Shown here piece by piece: positions 1-13,690 of a DNA stretch of 64,000 nucleotides (within the stretch, counting starts at the first letter, position 1; the number at the start of each line of letters is the position of its first letter). A program made the translations under genes and the position numbers. The notes below the pieces were generated by a model that had not been told where the DNA came from, did not search any database, and was given only the letters and a program-made list of their open reading frames with translations. Source of the stretch: Ascaris suum (lineage: Eukaryota; Nematoda; Chromadorea; Rhabditida; Ascarididae); contig CM024183.1 in assembly GCA_013433145.1 (NCBI GenBank), positions 5,229,703 to 5,293,702 on the forward strand, written 5' to 3'.

Positions 1-753
1 AGTTCAACGAAAGAACTCAAAAGAGTTGACATCTTGAAAGTTTGGAATATGTGGAAAAAAATTTAGTGCGAGTATTTTGATGAACGAGTATAATAGAATC
101 CGGTATATTTTAGAATATGGTTCATTCTGTCCTCATGATAGAGGTGTTTGATTGAAATGGCGAATTTATTTGGTTGTGAAATGAACTAACAAAATCGTGA
201 ATTTAAAGATCCAAGTTTTCAGTGAAAAATTTAGCGTTATTTTTGAGGTGTATGACGTGGAGCGCCTAGTGATAGGGCGAACGGTGGTGGTCCAACAATC
301 GAAGAAGTCGATTAGATGTAAAAGCCATTTTAGCCGCACTTATTAAACATCTAAAAGCATTCAACATTTAGGGATGAGAAAATAATCGACAACATATTGA
401 TTATTTCTTATTGTAAACTGTTATAATTGCTTTATTGCTTCATGTGTCGTTTAATTGGATTTGTAATAATTTGAAATATTACGTTTTCGGAAGCAAAAAT
501 TCTATTCATTAATTTTTATATACAAATAGTATAATTCAATATGGAAAATGCTCATTGCATTTATGATATTAAGTACTGGAACTATGTTCATTTAAGTTCG
601 ATTCGTTTCTTGAAATCTTGTCATCAATTTCATTTATTTAAGAACGTCAATGCTCAATTACAGTTGAAAAATGCTGGGAATTTCTACAGAATTTGGAGAA
701 CTTTTAAGAAAGATCTATCTTCTCATAAAGACTCTTCGTTATTTGAGGCTTAG

Positions 754-1190
754 CTGCGTTTTATACGAGTGTTATTGCTCGACGCTCTGAACGATTACCG
801 CATCGATCCACTAAAATCCGCCACATTCTCCTTCTTCGCATAATAGCATCTGTGGGAAATCCTAACGAGGGAAATGTATAACTGCTGGTTTTAAACTATT
901 ACTTTCAAATTTTTTCTATTCAAATGCGTATGGTCTTGAGCAAAGTTAATGAAATCACAAATATTCGTTATGCTAGAAGGTGAAAGCTTAGGGGCAGCTC
1001 TTACGACGAGAATCAAATAGTGTCATTACAGTCACATCCGAATGCCGCAGTCTTGGAGACTTTAGGCAGCGATCGTAAAGAGTTGTTGAATAAGTTACCG
1101 CCGACCGTAAAACAGCAAGTATTCCGCAAATCATTAACGGGTGCATGTCATATTGAAACATCGGTTGACAAAGAATCGCCATCCCTGTAA
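754..1190 (+). CDS. Partial gene of unknown function, last two exons
   Basis: Two open blocks read as exons: 754-875 (after a TTAG acceptor, donor GTATAA) and 987-1190 (after GAAAG), ending in TAA at 1188-1190. The phases fit (the first block enters with two bases and leaves in phase 0, the second starts in phase 0). The second block has coding-like composition with the stretch LLNKLPPTVKQQVFRKSL. An alternative acceptor at 992 would change the first two residues and needs another upstream exon. The start lies outside the readable part. No family recognised. Confidence 0.4.
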
Positions 1191-1377
1191 TTATATTTTT
1201 AGGAACACTCCACTATTGCACAGCTTGTTTTTGTTGTCGAATGTGCAATATATTTCGTCAGCAAAAGTAATTGATATGCAAATTAATATATTCCACTTCG
1301 TTAAAGTAATGTACAAGGCAAAAGGGAGCTAAAATCGAGATTATTCACTTCATTTAAAGGTGGCATGAAGTTATAAA

Positions 1378-1557
1378 ATGAAGAAGACTAGAGTATCTTA
1401 TTCGACCGCTGGCACTGCATTAAAAAGGGCAACCTCCATTCCCGCCAGATTATGGATTCCTCTTCGTAAAGGTGGCTGCTGTAATACAGGGTTTCCAGAT
1501 GATGACATGTTTACGGATAAAGGCGATGAAGAAACAGCGCAACACCACGAAGTGTAA
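1378..1557 (+). CDS. Short hypothetical ORF, 59 codons
   Basis: ATG at 1378 runs to a double stop TAA TAA at 1555. The protein is basic at the N-terminus and acidic and His-containing at the C-terminus (DDDMFTDKGDEETAQ). It could be a small gene or the last exon of the gene that ends near 1190. No domain recognised. Confidence 0.3.
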   Translation: MKKTRVSYSTAGTALKRATSIPARLWIPLRKGGCCNTGFPDDDMFTDKGDEETAQHHEV

Positions 1558-2030
1558 TAAACAGGCATCACATTTGCTCATAAATATGCAGGCCCATTCA
1601 TCAGCAATGGCACAGATGGATTTCGATGTAGTGCTCGAACATTTCTGATGGAAATTTATTGAACTTACTCTGAGTATTGGGCAATGAAAAATTCTGACAG
1701 CAGAACAGAATTTCTTTCACAGTCTAAAATTTGACTAAAATTTCTTTAGAAATTATCGCTGAAAAATACAGTTTTTTAAAAATTCGACGACAAATATTAT
1801 GGCTGTAAAATTTGCTGACATTAGAATTCGGCGATAAAATTTGCTGAATGGCATGACCACATGGGATTCTGCTCAGTATGCTGATATCAGATCCACCTAA
1901 TTTTATGCATATGTTATTAATAAACTATAAAATGTACCAGACAGGAGGGTGTTTAAAAAATCTAATCGTTGTTTTCCAATATCTAGCTAGTCGTTTCTTT
2001 TTTTTTCTTTTCATAGCAAAACGCTATTGA
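1558..2030. other. No gene seen; imperfect AT-rich repeats
   Basis: Bases about 1684-1855 hold loose repeats of a motif like AAAATTTGCTGA with spacer GACA. No open frame or RNA gene is visible. Confidence 0.4.
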
Positions 2031-3946
2031 TTATTTTAGCTCAAAGATTTCGTTGATCAACCTGTTGCAGACATCGATAGGTCGAGAGTTCTTTGTAAGC
2101 CATTGATTACTTTTTATAGGGAACATAGTGAAACATTTTCTTTCAATTCCATCGTTTTCACTTCTTTCATATTGATATACGGAATTCGTTAAATGACCAT
2201 CCTTATCTGAAAGCACATAAGTTCACTGAGTGATGGATGCTTAATGAAAATACGTTGATGCTAAAGACCTATGAATTTGTCAATTTAAACGACGTGAATT
2301 CACGCGACCTTTGAGAAAGCATTCATAAAAGAATATAGGTGAAAGGTAATAAAGGTAAAGGTAATCACATCACCGTAAGATTAAGTAACAGTGTTATCTA
2401 ATTATCAATAGTGCTTGTCGCAAATGTTACATCTAATTATCGATCCTCTAAACTATTCTGGCAGTGAAAATTTGCATAATTGATGTTTATGCATCAGCGC
2501 ACTCATTCTGGTATAAACTTATTGGTAACTGAGGGCGTGGCAAAGCAAAATTTCGGGAGAGGCGACGAATACACACGACATTCACCTTACAATACTCGTC
2601 TGCTAAACCTCTTGCAGTTCAAGTTCAATGTGCATAACTTGTTACTTTAACGAGATTCTGTTGAGTGGATCCAATCTTCTAGTTCGAGCCTACATTCATT
2701 ACCGAAAAAAAATTCCGACGGAAGGTGCAGCGACAAAGATATTCAAAAAATACGATACCTTAGAAAAAAGTGTTTGTAAAATATAACGAACAAGCGCTGC
2801 TAAATAGTCAGGAATGCATCATTTTTTCTTGCACTTTCATTTTTTTTTACGGCAGTATAAATATATTTGGATAGCATTAAACTGATTTATGCATAACCTG
2901 AAATGAAGTCCTTTTTCAAGAGTTCAGTCGAGATTTCATCCTTCACTGGGACTTGTGCTATATCTTTTATTTCTGCAGATTTAGCTCAAAAGGTCGTAAA
3001 TTTTCAGAAAAGAAAACCGCAGTTTAGCGACCGGTGAATTTCTTATTCTTCCATTATTCCAGTACAGGTTTTAAATTGTTCAACCCAAAAAATTAAGTGT
3101 GTGGTTTGAAACCCTCCGCAGTGGTAAATTATAAAGCGCATGTACTATCTTAGCGCTAAGCCACCCCCGCCCTCCTCAACCCTAAAATCTCGAAGGTCCT
3201 CCTATGTGTTCACAAAGCTCATGCTCATCAGAGCAAATATACATTGATACACTTGCCACAGTCTTCATAGGACTCCTCTTCCTTAGTATTGGTGCATATC
3301 TTTTCCACAACGCTTTCTGCCTCAATGATCGTAGACATAGTGTTAGACGATGGAGACGAAGTAGGCTGCATATGCGGAATGAGATTGACTTGAGATGTCG
3401 TCACTGATATGCTGTGTGTAAAAATACAGCTTTTAAGTAGTTAGTTACTGCAACGCTTATAAGCAAAGAAAGGCCTATCCGGGATATCAAAGAAAGGTCA
3501 CCACGATTTAATTTTGGAGCTTCTGCGAAAAAATGATGTGCCGAAATAAGCAAAAGTGCCGAAAAAATCATATCGTCTTGTGTAATTCCCCGTTTAAAAA
3601 AAACGGAATTCTCTCAAGTGAAATGCTCAACTTCATCTTTAATTTCGTAAAAGTGATCTGTCACTTACTATAGTTGACGTTTATAAAATAAGAATTTTTA
3701 GAACATTAATGCTCATAGTATGCCTCAGAATCGCTGTAGAATCTAAATCTTTCTTGACATTTCATTGCCTTAATTCGGGTGTCTGAACATACAGTAAAAA
3801 CAGTGACGAGAAGTTATGCAATTTGCAAAAAAAAAACATACGTTGCAGCCCCGCGTGACGGTGCAGTGGGCACACAAGCATTTGCGATACATTGAAGCAT
3901 TATAATTGCACAGTAGTTGTTCATTCCCTGATAAAGATCTGGAAAC
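2031..3946 (-). CDS. Partial minus-strand gene of unknown function
   Basis: Two blocks look like exons. The terminal one, 2031-2206, follows a CTTTCAG acceptor, enters with two bases and ends in TAA; it includes KSNQWLTKNSRPIDVCNRL. The upstream one, 3842-3946, has TTTGCAG before it and GTATGT after it and reads FPDLYQGMNNYCAIIMLQC then a Pro/Ser/Ala tail. The first leaves in phase 2 while the last enters in phase 1, so at least one exon between them is missing from the model, or they are two genes. No family recognised. Confidence 0.35.
3204..3407 (+). CDS. Possible small membrane protein, 67 aa
   Basis: Complete ATG-to-TGA frame. Residues about 13-37 form one hydrophobic segment (TLATVFIGLLFLSIGAYLF), followed by a strongly basic tail (RRHSVRRWRRSR), the pattern of a single-pass membrane protein. 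It lies inside the span of the minus-strand model, in the gap between its exons. Chance cannot be excluded. Confidence 0.25.
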   Translation: MCSQSSCSSEQIYIDTLATVFIGLLFLSIGAYLFHNAFCLNDRRHSVRRWRRSRLHMRNEIDLRCRH

Positions 3947-5640
<1,694 letters not shown>

Positions 5641-5930
5641 TTAAAAGCGATCGGTAACTTTAACAAGTAAATCCCATCCACTGAGTCGACCGTTAGCTAG
5701 ATAGGATATATCAAGTCCTTTACCGAGCATATGCAATACCACCCTACATCTTGGTAAACTCATATCACATACATCATGATTGATTAAAGACAACGAACGG
5801 TTCTGATCAATAAGAATTCTGTGCATTCGCTTTTCGAACTTCTCAGCGAATTTTTTCATCTGTTCGAAGCATATTACACGCATAATATTACTGTCTACAC
5901 AGAACCGAATATTATAGTTGAGGACATACT
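5641..5930 (-). CDS. Orphan terminal exon, unknown function
   Basis: A TTTTTTTTCAG acceptor precedes the block, which enters with two bases and stays open for 95 codons to TAA at 5641. The sequence is coding-like (RVICFEQMKKFAEKFEKRM, then VVLHMLGKGLDISYLANGR). The next gene upstream on this strand ends at 6302, so the rest of this gene must lie in 5931-6301 or have been lost. I found no exon there that fits the phase. It may be a gene remnant. Confidence 0.4.
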
Positions 5931-6245
5931 CTGAAAAAAATGGAAGATAAGAATATAATGCACAATAATACAAAAATATTCCTTAGCATGAACTGAACGG
6001 CTGCAGGGGGACAAGGTAGGTGCTGTTTAGAAATATGCTGATGGCGAAATATGGCAGATTGGCAGATTTTGTTCGCGTCTAGATCTGTTCCAGTTTTTTA
6101 AGATTTTCTGTTCAGCTGAGAAATCCTATCTTCGCTCTTTTCGATCCCTTTTTCAAAAAGACATCATCATACATGTGTATAGGTTTCTTCCTCCTTGCTT
6201 ATCTAGCATCTTCAACTCGAATGCCTCAAGTCTTCATCAATGAAA

Positions 6246-6251
6246 TTTATT
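6246..6251 (-). promoter_or_regulatory. AATAAA poly(A) signal of the 6302-9628 gene
   Basis: Perfect AATAAA on the minus strand, about 50 nt after the stop codon at 6302-6304. Confidence 0.6.
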
Positions 6252-6301
6252 GCAGATCTGTGCTAAACAATGAATTCCCTTTTTCAGCTTCGCACCATTA
6301 A

Positions 6302-9300
6302 TCATTTTTCCTGCCCATCTTTCTTCCAGTTAACGACGTTATAAAGTTTAAAACAGCATTTTTTTTCAAAGCTTGTTCGATGCAGAATAAGCATGGATTC
6401 TTTGTCGAAAGATATGTAAAAATTGGGCGGTCCGAAGCAGAACTCATTGTTGGACGCTTCTTCATTACTTTTGGATGCTTTGATAACAGAAACGCCCGAT
6501 AGGTTTGACTGTCGGAAGTACATCCCTGTTAATCACTCGGATATGCTTTCTTTTATGCCACCTCTTCATTCATTTTTCATACCTACGAATCGATAAAGTT
6601 ACTTAAATATTAATAGATGAAAAAAGAGCAAAATAACTATTAACGAGTGATCTGTTGTGATCAAATGAGTTCTGTGATCTCGGTCATCCTCATCTTATGT
6701 TTTGCTCATACCTGTGTTGATCTTGATGTTGATCCCTCTCCATGCCAATTATGTTCTCCTTCGGGGCTGTAGCCGAAGAAATAAATAGGCTGCAGTCTTC
6801 CTTGCTAATCACTGTGTGCTTTCATACCTTTTCATGATTGTTGTTGCTTGTAGTAAACTAGCTTCAATACTCCGACGAGATTCTTCACATGCCAGAGAGG
6901 TCGCAATAATCCTTTCCACCTTTTCGAGAGGACGGCCAATAGCGATCGCTTCTACGTTACTGACAAGTCAATCTCCTCTAGTAATCAAAAGCAATTAAAA
7001 TAACCTCGTATAGAATCCGGAATCCAATTATCGCTATTCATTTCACCGTCATCAACAATTATCACGTCGATCCTATGCAATTCCTCCAAAATCGCACTGC
7101 ATTCTTTGGTAACCGCAGCACTCAGCAACTTGATCGGAACGCTCAGGATCTACAAGGCGAGCATTTTTAAGCATTAAAATATTCGTGCTTGCTTAGACAA
7201 ATAACGGATATTCTTTCCTTCTTAGCCTGAAAAGGTATTCATTCTTTATTTTTCAAAAGCAAAAGTATAATTTCTGTGTGTTAAAAAAAGCTATTGATAA
7301 AGACGTATACTATTGGATAGATTGTTAACTGAGTGCAGTTTACAAACCTGGAGTGATCCCATTGAGCAAAGAAGGTCGCTGAATTCAGTTGCACGTTCTG
7401 CATAAAACTTTGTATGGTCGCAAATTTTTCTTATTGAGCACCGCGAACTGTTCCGATGCAACTAGAAACTCACTTTTTATTATCATATCTTATGTAACAT
7501 TCGATATTAAGATCATTAACACAGCATGTGTTATATGGCAACTATCAGATTACGATAATACTGCTGCCATAAAAACACTAATCGCAAAATTTCTTAGATT
7601 TTTCTGAATTATCAGTGAGCAATCGAATATAAAGAATGCACAATTTACAAGACGAATCTTTTTCAAGCAAAAGTTAAGGCAAATTACATATATCTGCCCA
7701 TACTGTAGTCTTTGAATCTCTTCGTAATACAAACTTTCCGGATGTGAAACCACCTCTTGCAACTTTAAAAAACGAAATCGTTATCATTTAAGACGCTCAA
7801 CATAAGCATTCAACCGTTACATTATCATAGAGTTGAAACCACTCCGCCAATGAATCAGCTTGGAATTAAATCTAGTCTAAGTTGCCAGAGGAACCAGGTT
7901 TAAGCATTAAAGTGAATGCGAATCCGGCCTTGTTTGTCCGTCTAATCTTAACCGAATCAACATCCGGGACGAATTTAACTCATATCTATAAAGTAATCCA
8001 TTCACCGTAACGTCAAAGAAACTGAGCAGTTAAAACAAAATGTTTTGATGCGTTAGAATAAGGAGGAAATGACTGGACAATAAAAACCTTACATTTAAAA
8101 CGACAATGCTCTCAGCAAATAAAGCCAGAAGATCACATACATCAGCAGACGCACACCAACTTCTAAACACTGCCAATATGAATTAACAAGCAAAAGTTGC
8201 AAAACCTAATAATCTAATTAAAATCTCTACTCTTTAGCAAGCCGTTATTTTGAAATAATTTTCGACTGGTGGCCGGTCGTGATTTATCATCTAAAAAAAG
8301 AAAAAAAAGATTTGAGACGCAAACGCATCATTTACATCTACCAGCAAAAACACAAACGAAAAAATAAAGTTTTTTCCATAACAATTGTTAAATAGTTTAA
8401 ATAACAAAGTAATAATTTCAAATTAAATAGCATTTTCAAACAATAGAATAAATAACAATTTGTGAACTCTCATATACGGTTCTCCTCATGATTCGATATT
8501 TAGATGTTATGTGATATTTTTATGTTTTATGTGCAAAAAAAAAAGTTATTTAGATTAATCTAATAAAGAATAGATGAAATGGAAAATCGAAACATGGGCG
8601 CGAAAAGTTTTTTGCATTTAAGAAAATTATGTTCGCAGCGAAAAAATGATAAATATTGCGCACATTTTTCATAATGCATTAGCATAAAAAGAATTTCAAG
8701 AATCTGAACTATTGACGAAGCACATCACCACTATGACCTGTTTTCACAGCATAATTCTTTTCAACCTGCTGCAGAATAGATTTTTGCCAAACAAATTTCG
8801 AAAGATACTTCTCTCTCGTTTTATCTATCTACTCCATAATTGCGTAAAAAATCGCTAGGAAGCATCAGTTTTTTTTCACATCAAACATGAAAAACGTGCA
8901 GGTGGCACAGGTATCTGGTGCAGAGATGTGGCTTATAAAAGCGATTAAATGAAAGACTGTCATGGCTCCGGCAACAGATGTTACTGCCCACCAAAAAAAA
9001 AAAAATGGAAAACAGCCCTCTTGTCTAACCATTGGGATTCACTTGCACTTCGAAACTGCTACCAAGCAGCACCTTCAACACTTGCAACTGAAATTATGTA
9101 GCTAGCAGCATTTTGTAAAAGTCGACAAACCCAACAGGTCGATCGTTTCATCCTCTTAACTTCGGCCGATTTATCCAGTTGTGATGTATGAAAGATGTGT
9201 GAAATTCCACCTGTGGATAGATCCACGTATTACTGGACGATGATCGCGAATGAAGTCAGAAAAAAAAAACAGTCGAATCATTCCTACTTTTTAACTCCAT

Positions 9301-9628
9301 GGACTGCCCGACAAATAAGAGCTTGTCGGTGCCTGAGAATGTGGGATAATTTCCTAAGAAATAACTTCAAAACGGAACTCTGAGCCTATTCATTCAAACT
9401 CGTTTTAAACTTTTAAACAACTACTCACCTTGCTATTACGTGAGGACAGATCCAGTGAGAGCATGCCTTCAGGAACATTTCACACAGAATGCTCGCACTC
9501 GAACAACGACTAATGTTTATGCGTAATTTTGGAACGTTTGTCACAAAACGAGCGAATTCCATAAATGCACCTCGCGGAAATATTCGATCGATTTTCGCAC
9601 TGCTTTCAGCGATGTTAAAAAATAGCAT
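6302..9628 (-). CDS. Seven-exon gene, 295 aa, unknown function
   Basis: Exons, 5' to 3': 9429-9628, 9296-9332, 7688-7762, 7348-7461, 7005-7149, 6859-6951, 6302-6525. All six junctions keep phase (888 nt, 296 codons with stop). Donors include GTGAGT; acceptors include TTTCTAG and ATTCTCAG. The ATG at 9628 lies 5 nt after TTTGCAG, which suggests trans-splicing. The N-terminal exon is Cys-rich (CSSASILCEMF, CSHWICPHV); the middle is amphipathic (PIKLLSAAVTKECSAILEEL) and followed by VIIVDDGEMNSDNW. I recognise no family. The donor after exon 2 (GGA|GTTAAA) and the acceptor of exon 6 are the weakest sites. AATAAA follows the stop by about 50 nt. Confidence 0.6.
7763..9295. other. Intron 2 of the 6302-9628 gene; nothing else seen
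   Basis: AT-rich with many A-runs. No open frame or RNA gene supported. Confidence 0.4.
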
Positions 9629-9633
9629 TTTTT

Positions 9634-9640
9634 CTGCAAA
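9634..9640 (-). promoter_or_regulatory. Likely spliced-leader acceptor
   Basis: TTTGCAG on the minus strand directly before AAAAATG. No donor or coding exon fitting this phase was found in the 300 bp up to the previous gene, so it fits a trans-splice acceptor better than a cis one. Confidence 0.5.
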
Positions 9641-9770
9641 TAGAAAAAATTACATTGAGTCTCCTTTTACATATTGAATGTTCTATTCGCCTGCATTGTA
9701 ATCTTGCGAAAGCTTTGCTCTTCGTTGCTGCTTTTGTTTACATGTGTTTTTCTCACTTTGAGACGTTGAA

Positions 9771-9823
9771 ATTAATAAATAAATGACCAAATAAATAAAT
9801 AAATAAATAAATAAATTAATTAA

Positions 9824-9891
<68 letters not shown>

Positions 9892-9893
9892 AT
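9771..9893. repeat. (AAAT)n microsatellite
   Basis: About 30 copies of AAAT with a short TTAA interruption near 9827-9835. It lies between the stop of the upstream gene (9935) and the start of the downstream one (9628). Confidence 0.95.
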
Positions 9894-9934
9894 CTGGACT
9901 CCTAACTAGATTGAAAAGAATAATAATCTTAGTG

Positions 9935-12814
9935 TTAAATCCTTTGGAGAGGTGACATGTAAGAAATGTCCGGGCCACGAATAACCTCCAACACCTCCTC
10001 TCCCTCCGCCCGCGCTCTCAGTTGCCAATTTAAAGGAACACTAAACCTTTGGACTCTTCCTTTGTAGGTTACAAGCATTCTTGCAAGTTGGAGAATAGGA
10101 CGATTCCAGAAACCCACCTCTTTCTCTCAAAGCAGCAGTCCCAGATAAGTGCAGAACGCAGAACTTCAGCGGCACTAGTCGCAAGAGACGCACTTGCAAC
10201 TGGAGCACTTGGAACAATTTTTGTATGCAGGCATAAGCAAAGCTTACCGTTACGAAAGTGGAAACGGCGTGAGATTTTGCTCATTTCGAATGCAATCATT
10301 TCATCTTGCACGGTGACACTTTTTATAGGAATCTCCATACATGGTGGCATATTCCAATAAGCAGCATTCCATCGTGTGGAGACGCGTCGGGAACGCTCGC
10401 GATCTCGCAGCGAAAGTTTTTTGCCCAGTATCAGCAGAAAAGTGAAAGGGAAATCCACATTTTCCGTCGGATGCATTGTCTGCAACAAAGCATTTGCATG
10501 GCTTGATATGTGAACACGATGGACGTAATAATGCCCAATCACTGCATTACTGCTGAGGACCACGTCACCTATATTTTATTTGCAAGCGCTCTTCATTACG
10601 GAGTTAAAGAGAATACTTACTCGTTAACGAGCAGCAGAAACATCGTAGGATAGAAAGCAAGAAAGGACAGAAAGCGAGCAACCATATATTAAGTGTGCGC
10701 AGTCACAATTAAGCTTAACGTGCAACAAATTGTCATCTTAGAGATTATTCCAAAAGGTATATTAGAAAGATAATAGACTCAACCACAACAAATCCTCAGT
10801 TGAAAGCGATCCACTGGCGGCGGAGAGGGAGCGGCTGTGTGCTATCACAACGAAGTACCGTTGCATTAAAGCAGCTGATGGGATTTAGATGGCAGATTTT
10901 GCGATGCACAATTGGCATTTCGTATTATTTAGTCGTTTCGGAAAACGGTAGTGCGTAGGTGCGCAGTTCATTACAACATTTAACGAAACATTCGTGTATA
11001 ATTCATAAACGAAACTTCAAGTGGGCGGCGGATCGACAACGTACTATCATTAGCAACCGTGAATTATCAGCGAGCAATTATAGCAAGTGGTGCTGATCAT
11101 CGCAAATATATATATTGAGCAATTCTATACACCCTCTTAATAACAAATACCTAAAAACTGCATTCAGTTTCAAAATTTGAGGTGAACGGGAAAATTTTAC
11201 GAAAATACTGAACTAGAAATTTTCCTGCATCAAAAGATGGGAAGAACTGTAATGCAAAGAATGAAATGAGGAAGACAGAGAGAAAAGGAGGTGGAGAGGG
11301 GGAGATTCTCATCTTCATTCCTCCCTTGTTTTTGAGCGTCAGTGGTACAGGTCACAAGAGATGGCAGCCAGTGCTACTGTGTCATCGAAACGCTCCTAAA
11401 GTGTGTGTTCGAATTTGTGCTGCAGAATGACAACTGTGCAACGCAAATCTATCATCACTTCAGGTAGCTGAGCGCGGAATATGCAGCAAATATCGCAGGT
11501 GCCGGTTCCAGCCCATTTTACAATGTTTGGCTACATAGTCTGCACTTCACTGCTTGAAGAGCTAATATCAACAACAATTCGCGACATATCTAGAAACCAA
11601 GAGGGAAGGTGGAGAGGGAGAAGGAAGGGAATTTCATGTAAAAGAATTCTAGTTGCAACTGAAAAAAAAAATCACGAAAAGATGAGGGGGAGAGGCTGAG
11701 AGGTTGATTTATGGGACCTAAAGATATTACTCCAAAACGAACTCTGGCCTCAACTCAGCAAAAAAGCGCACCATTTATGAACAAGCCAAGGAGTACATGT
11801 CAGCATTGTGCCGCTAGCTGTATAAAAAGCCACAATAGTTTTGAATTTTTGTTCCTTCCGATTTATGGCCACATAATTTCCGGGAATTGAATCCTTCCCA
11901 CTCCTGCTGTTTCAAAACAGTAAAAGTGGCGGTATGCCCCTCGCCTTCATTTGTTTCGACACCTCTTTCGCTTACACAATTTCTCATATATGACTTCTGT
12001 TAAGGCAATCTACCCTCTCAAGGAAATCTAGATGATGTTGACCAGTTCTGTTATGTTTCAGCAGCACTCGGAGAGAAACCATAACTTTTGAAATGAGCAT
12101 TCTTGGACAGACATTTCGATCCCTCACCCCATTTTAAAAAACGCTGAGATGTCATGAAAATTGAACGCCCTTACCGAATAGAAACAGCACCTTCCCTCTC
12201 TCGAGCGAAAGCCGCCTTTTCGAGTTCTGCAAAATAAAATAGAGGACCGACCTTCTATTCGAAGAAGGTAGCAGTTTTAAAAGCAAGGTCCTTCATCGCG
12301 TCCACTGATACATTTTCCGCGAGCTGCCGACCTGCCGCATGGCAGAACATTGTCAGCGTGTGCGACACTATGAGTGTTAGCGGAAAAATTACAAACGGTA
12401 TGAAATGGCGCTAATAATGGCAACCGCTACTTCGCCACCGCCAACGAAAAATCCAATTAGAGCATATGAATCAATTTGAACGAATCTTTTCAAATAAACT
12501 AGCGAAACAAAAGAATCATAGAGCACGGCACGACGTGCGCTATTGCAATTCAGACCGCCTGCTTATCGAAACATTCGAAAGCAATTGCCAGTGATCCATT
12601 CTCATACATAATCGACTGGCCGTGAAAAATCTCGAGCAAAGAATTGTTCCTTAGCCACACTGGATTAACCAAGAAATAAAATTTTGCGGATTTCTTAGTG
12701 CCTTTGAACGCCTGCACTATATTACACAGCAAGTATGCTTGAAGAAACTCTAGAGCACAATAATATTTGTTCAGTTTAAATGTCGTTCTTATATAACCGC
12801 GATCATTCGGACCT
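9935..12814 (-). CDS. Five-exon partial gene, unknown function
   Basis: Exons, 5' to 3': 12556-12814, 12332-12410, 12191-12226, 10248-10568, 9935-10125, stop TAA at 9935-9937. Phase carries through every junction. Exon 2 encodes a hydrophobic stretch (FIPFVIFPLTLIVSHTLTMF) that could be membrane-buried. Exon 4 holds a basic run (KKLSLRDRERSRRVSTR). The 5' end is missing: the acceptor at 12814 (GCAAG) needs a further exon, and the frame also stays open upstream to about 12921. The first donor (GCG|GTCTGA) is weak. Intron 3 is 1.6 kb and could hide an exon. No family recognised. Confidence 0.5.
10569..12190. other. Intron 3 of the minus-strand gene; no other gene seen
   Basis: Contains purine-rich GGAGAGG stretches near 11285 and 11600, but no supported exon on either strand. 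Confidence 0.35.
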
Positions 12815-13465
12815 CTTGCAGATAAGCAAGAAAATATCAAACAACATAATTTGCATTCTCCCTCCTTCTCCCTCCACCTCTCAGGAGTTGCATTTCTTTT
12901 TGTAATGGTTATGTAACCCACTTATATTAGAGATCAAACGAGTTAGGTTTTTAAATGGATTTTTTTGGCTCGCTTGCGAAGCTCCGGAATCTGGATTCCT
13001 GTTTCATTATCGTACGAGCGAGTATAATAGACGCTCCGCTTCAAGCATACGAGAAAATGAAGACAGGTGCTTCGCTTCGTAAATCTATCTTCTCCTCCAT
13101 AGTGCCCTCCGAAACGCATCTCTATTCCCACTCATATACAAACATGGCAGAAATATGGCAACCTTTGCTATCTTCATTCGACAAAAATAGATGCAACACA
13201 TTATATGGTAGCTACAAGGAAAAAAAAGAAAGTCTGCATGAAAGTTTGAAGCCGAGGCGGAGTGCTACGCACCAAGAGCTAGTTACGATGAAAAAGTGAT
13301 GAATAAAGACCACCGTTTGCGTTCAAATGCAGCACCCCTCCTTATGTTGCCCCACGCCATTCATGCACTTGCATACCTAATGCAGTTCTACCTAATGCAT
13401 ACACTTCAAGACACTCAGCTCCCACGAGTCGGGCAATAACAGCACTGAAAGACGTTTGAGCTACC

Positions 13466-13690
13466 GTGCAACCTTGCCTCAGCGATACTGCAAAAGTGAC
13501 TTTTGACTGCCTTGCGACAATTGAACCCTCAAAACATGAACGAAGTTATTCATCGAGTGACAATGAATTCTTCGGCACGAGCGGACACTTGTGGGTTTTT
13601 TGCATCAAAGATGAGAATCATTGCAAGCCCATAAGTTCTCAGCAAATAGTTTCCCCAGAAAGTTTTTGCAGAATCGGACATTGCAGGTAA
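13466..13690 (+). CDS. Possible plus-strand exon
   Basis: Open 74 codons ending beside CAG|GTAAAT, a good donor at about 13687. Composition is coding-like (Ser-rich, ERSYSSSDNEFFGTSGHLW). No start context and no partner exon found. Confidence 0.25.
   Translation: MQPCLSDTAKVTFDCLATIEPSKHERSYSSSDNEFFGTSGHLWVFCIKDENHCKPISSQQIVSPESFCRIGHCR

Noticed and set aside
541..753. 70-aa plus-strand ORF
   Set aside because: Its stop is the splice acceptor of the following exon and no donor or family supports it; probably intron or 5' flank.
12943..13299. Overlapping ORFs on both strands (114 aa plus, 62 aa minus)
   Set aside because: Each is open and mildly coding-like, but they exclude each other and neither has a splice or start site I trust.
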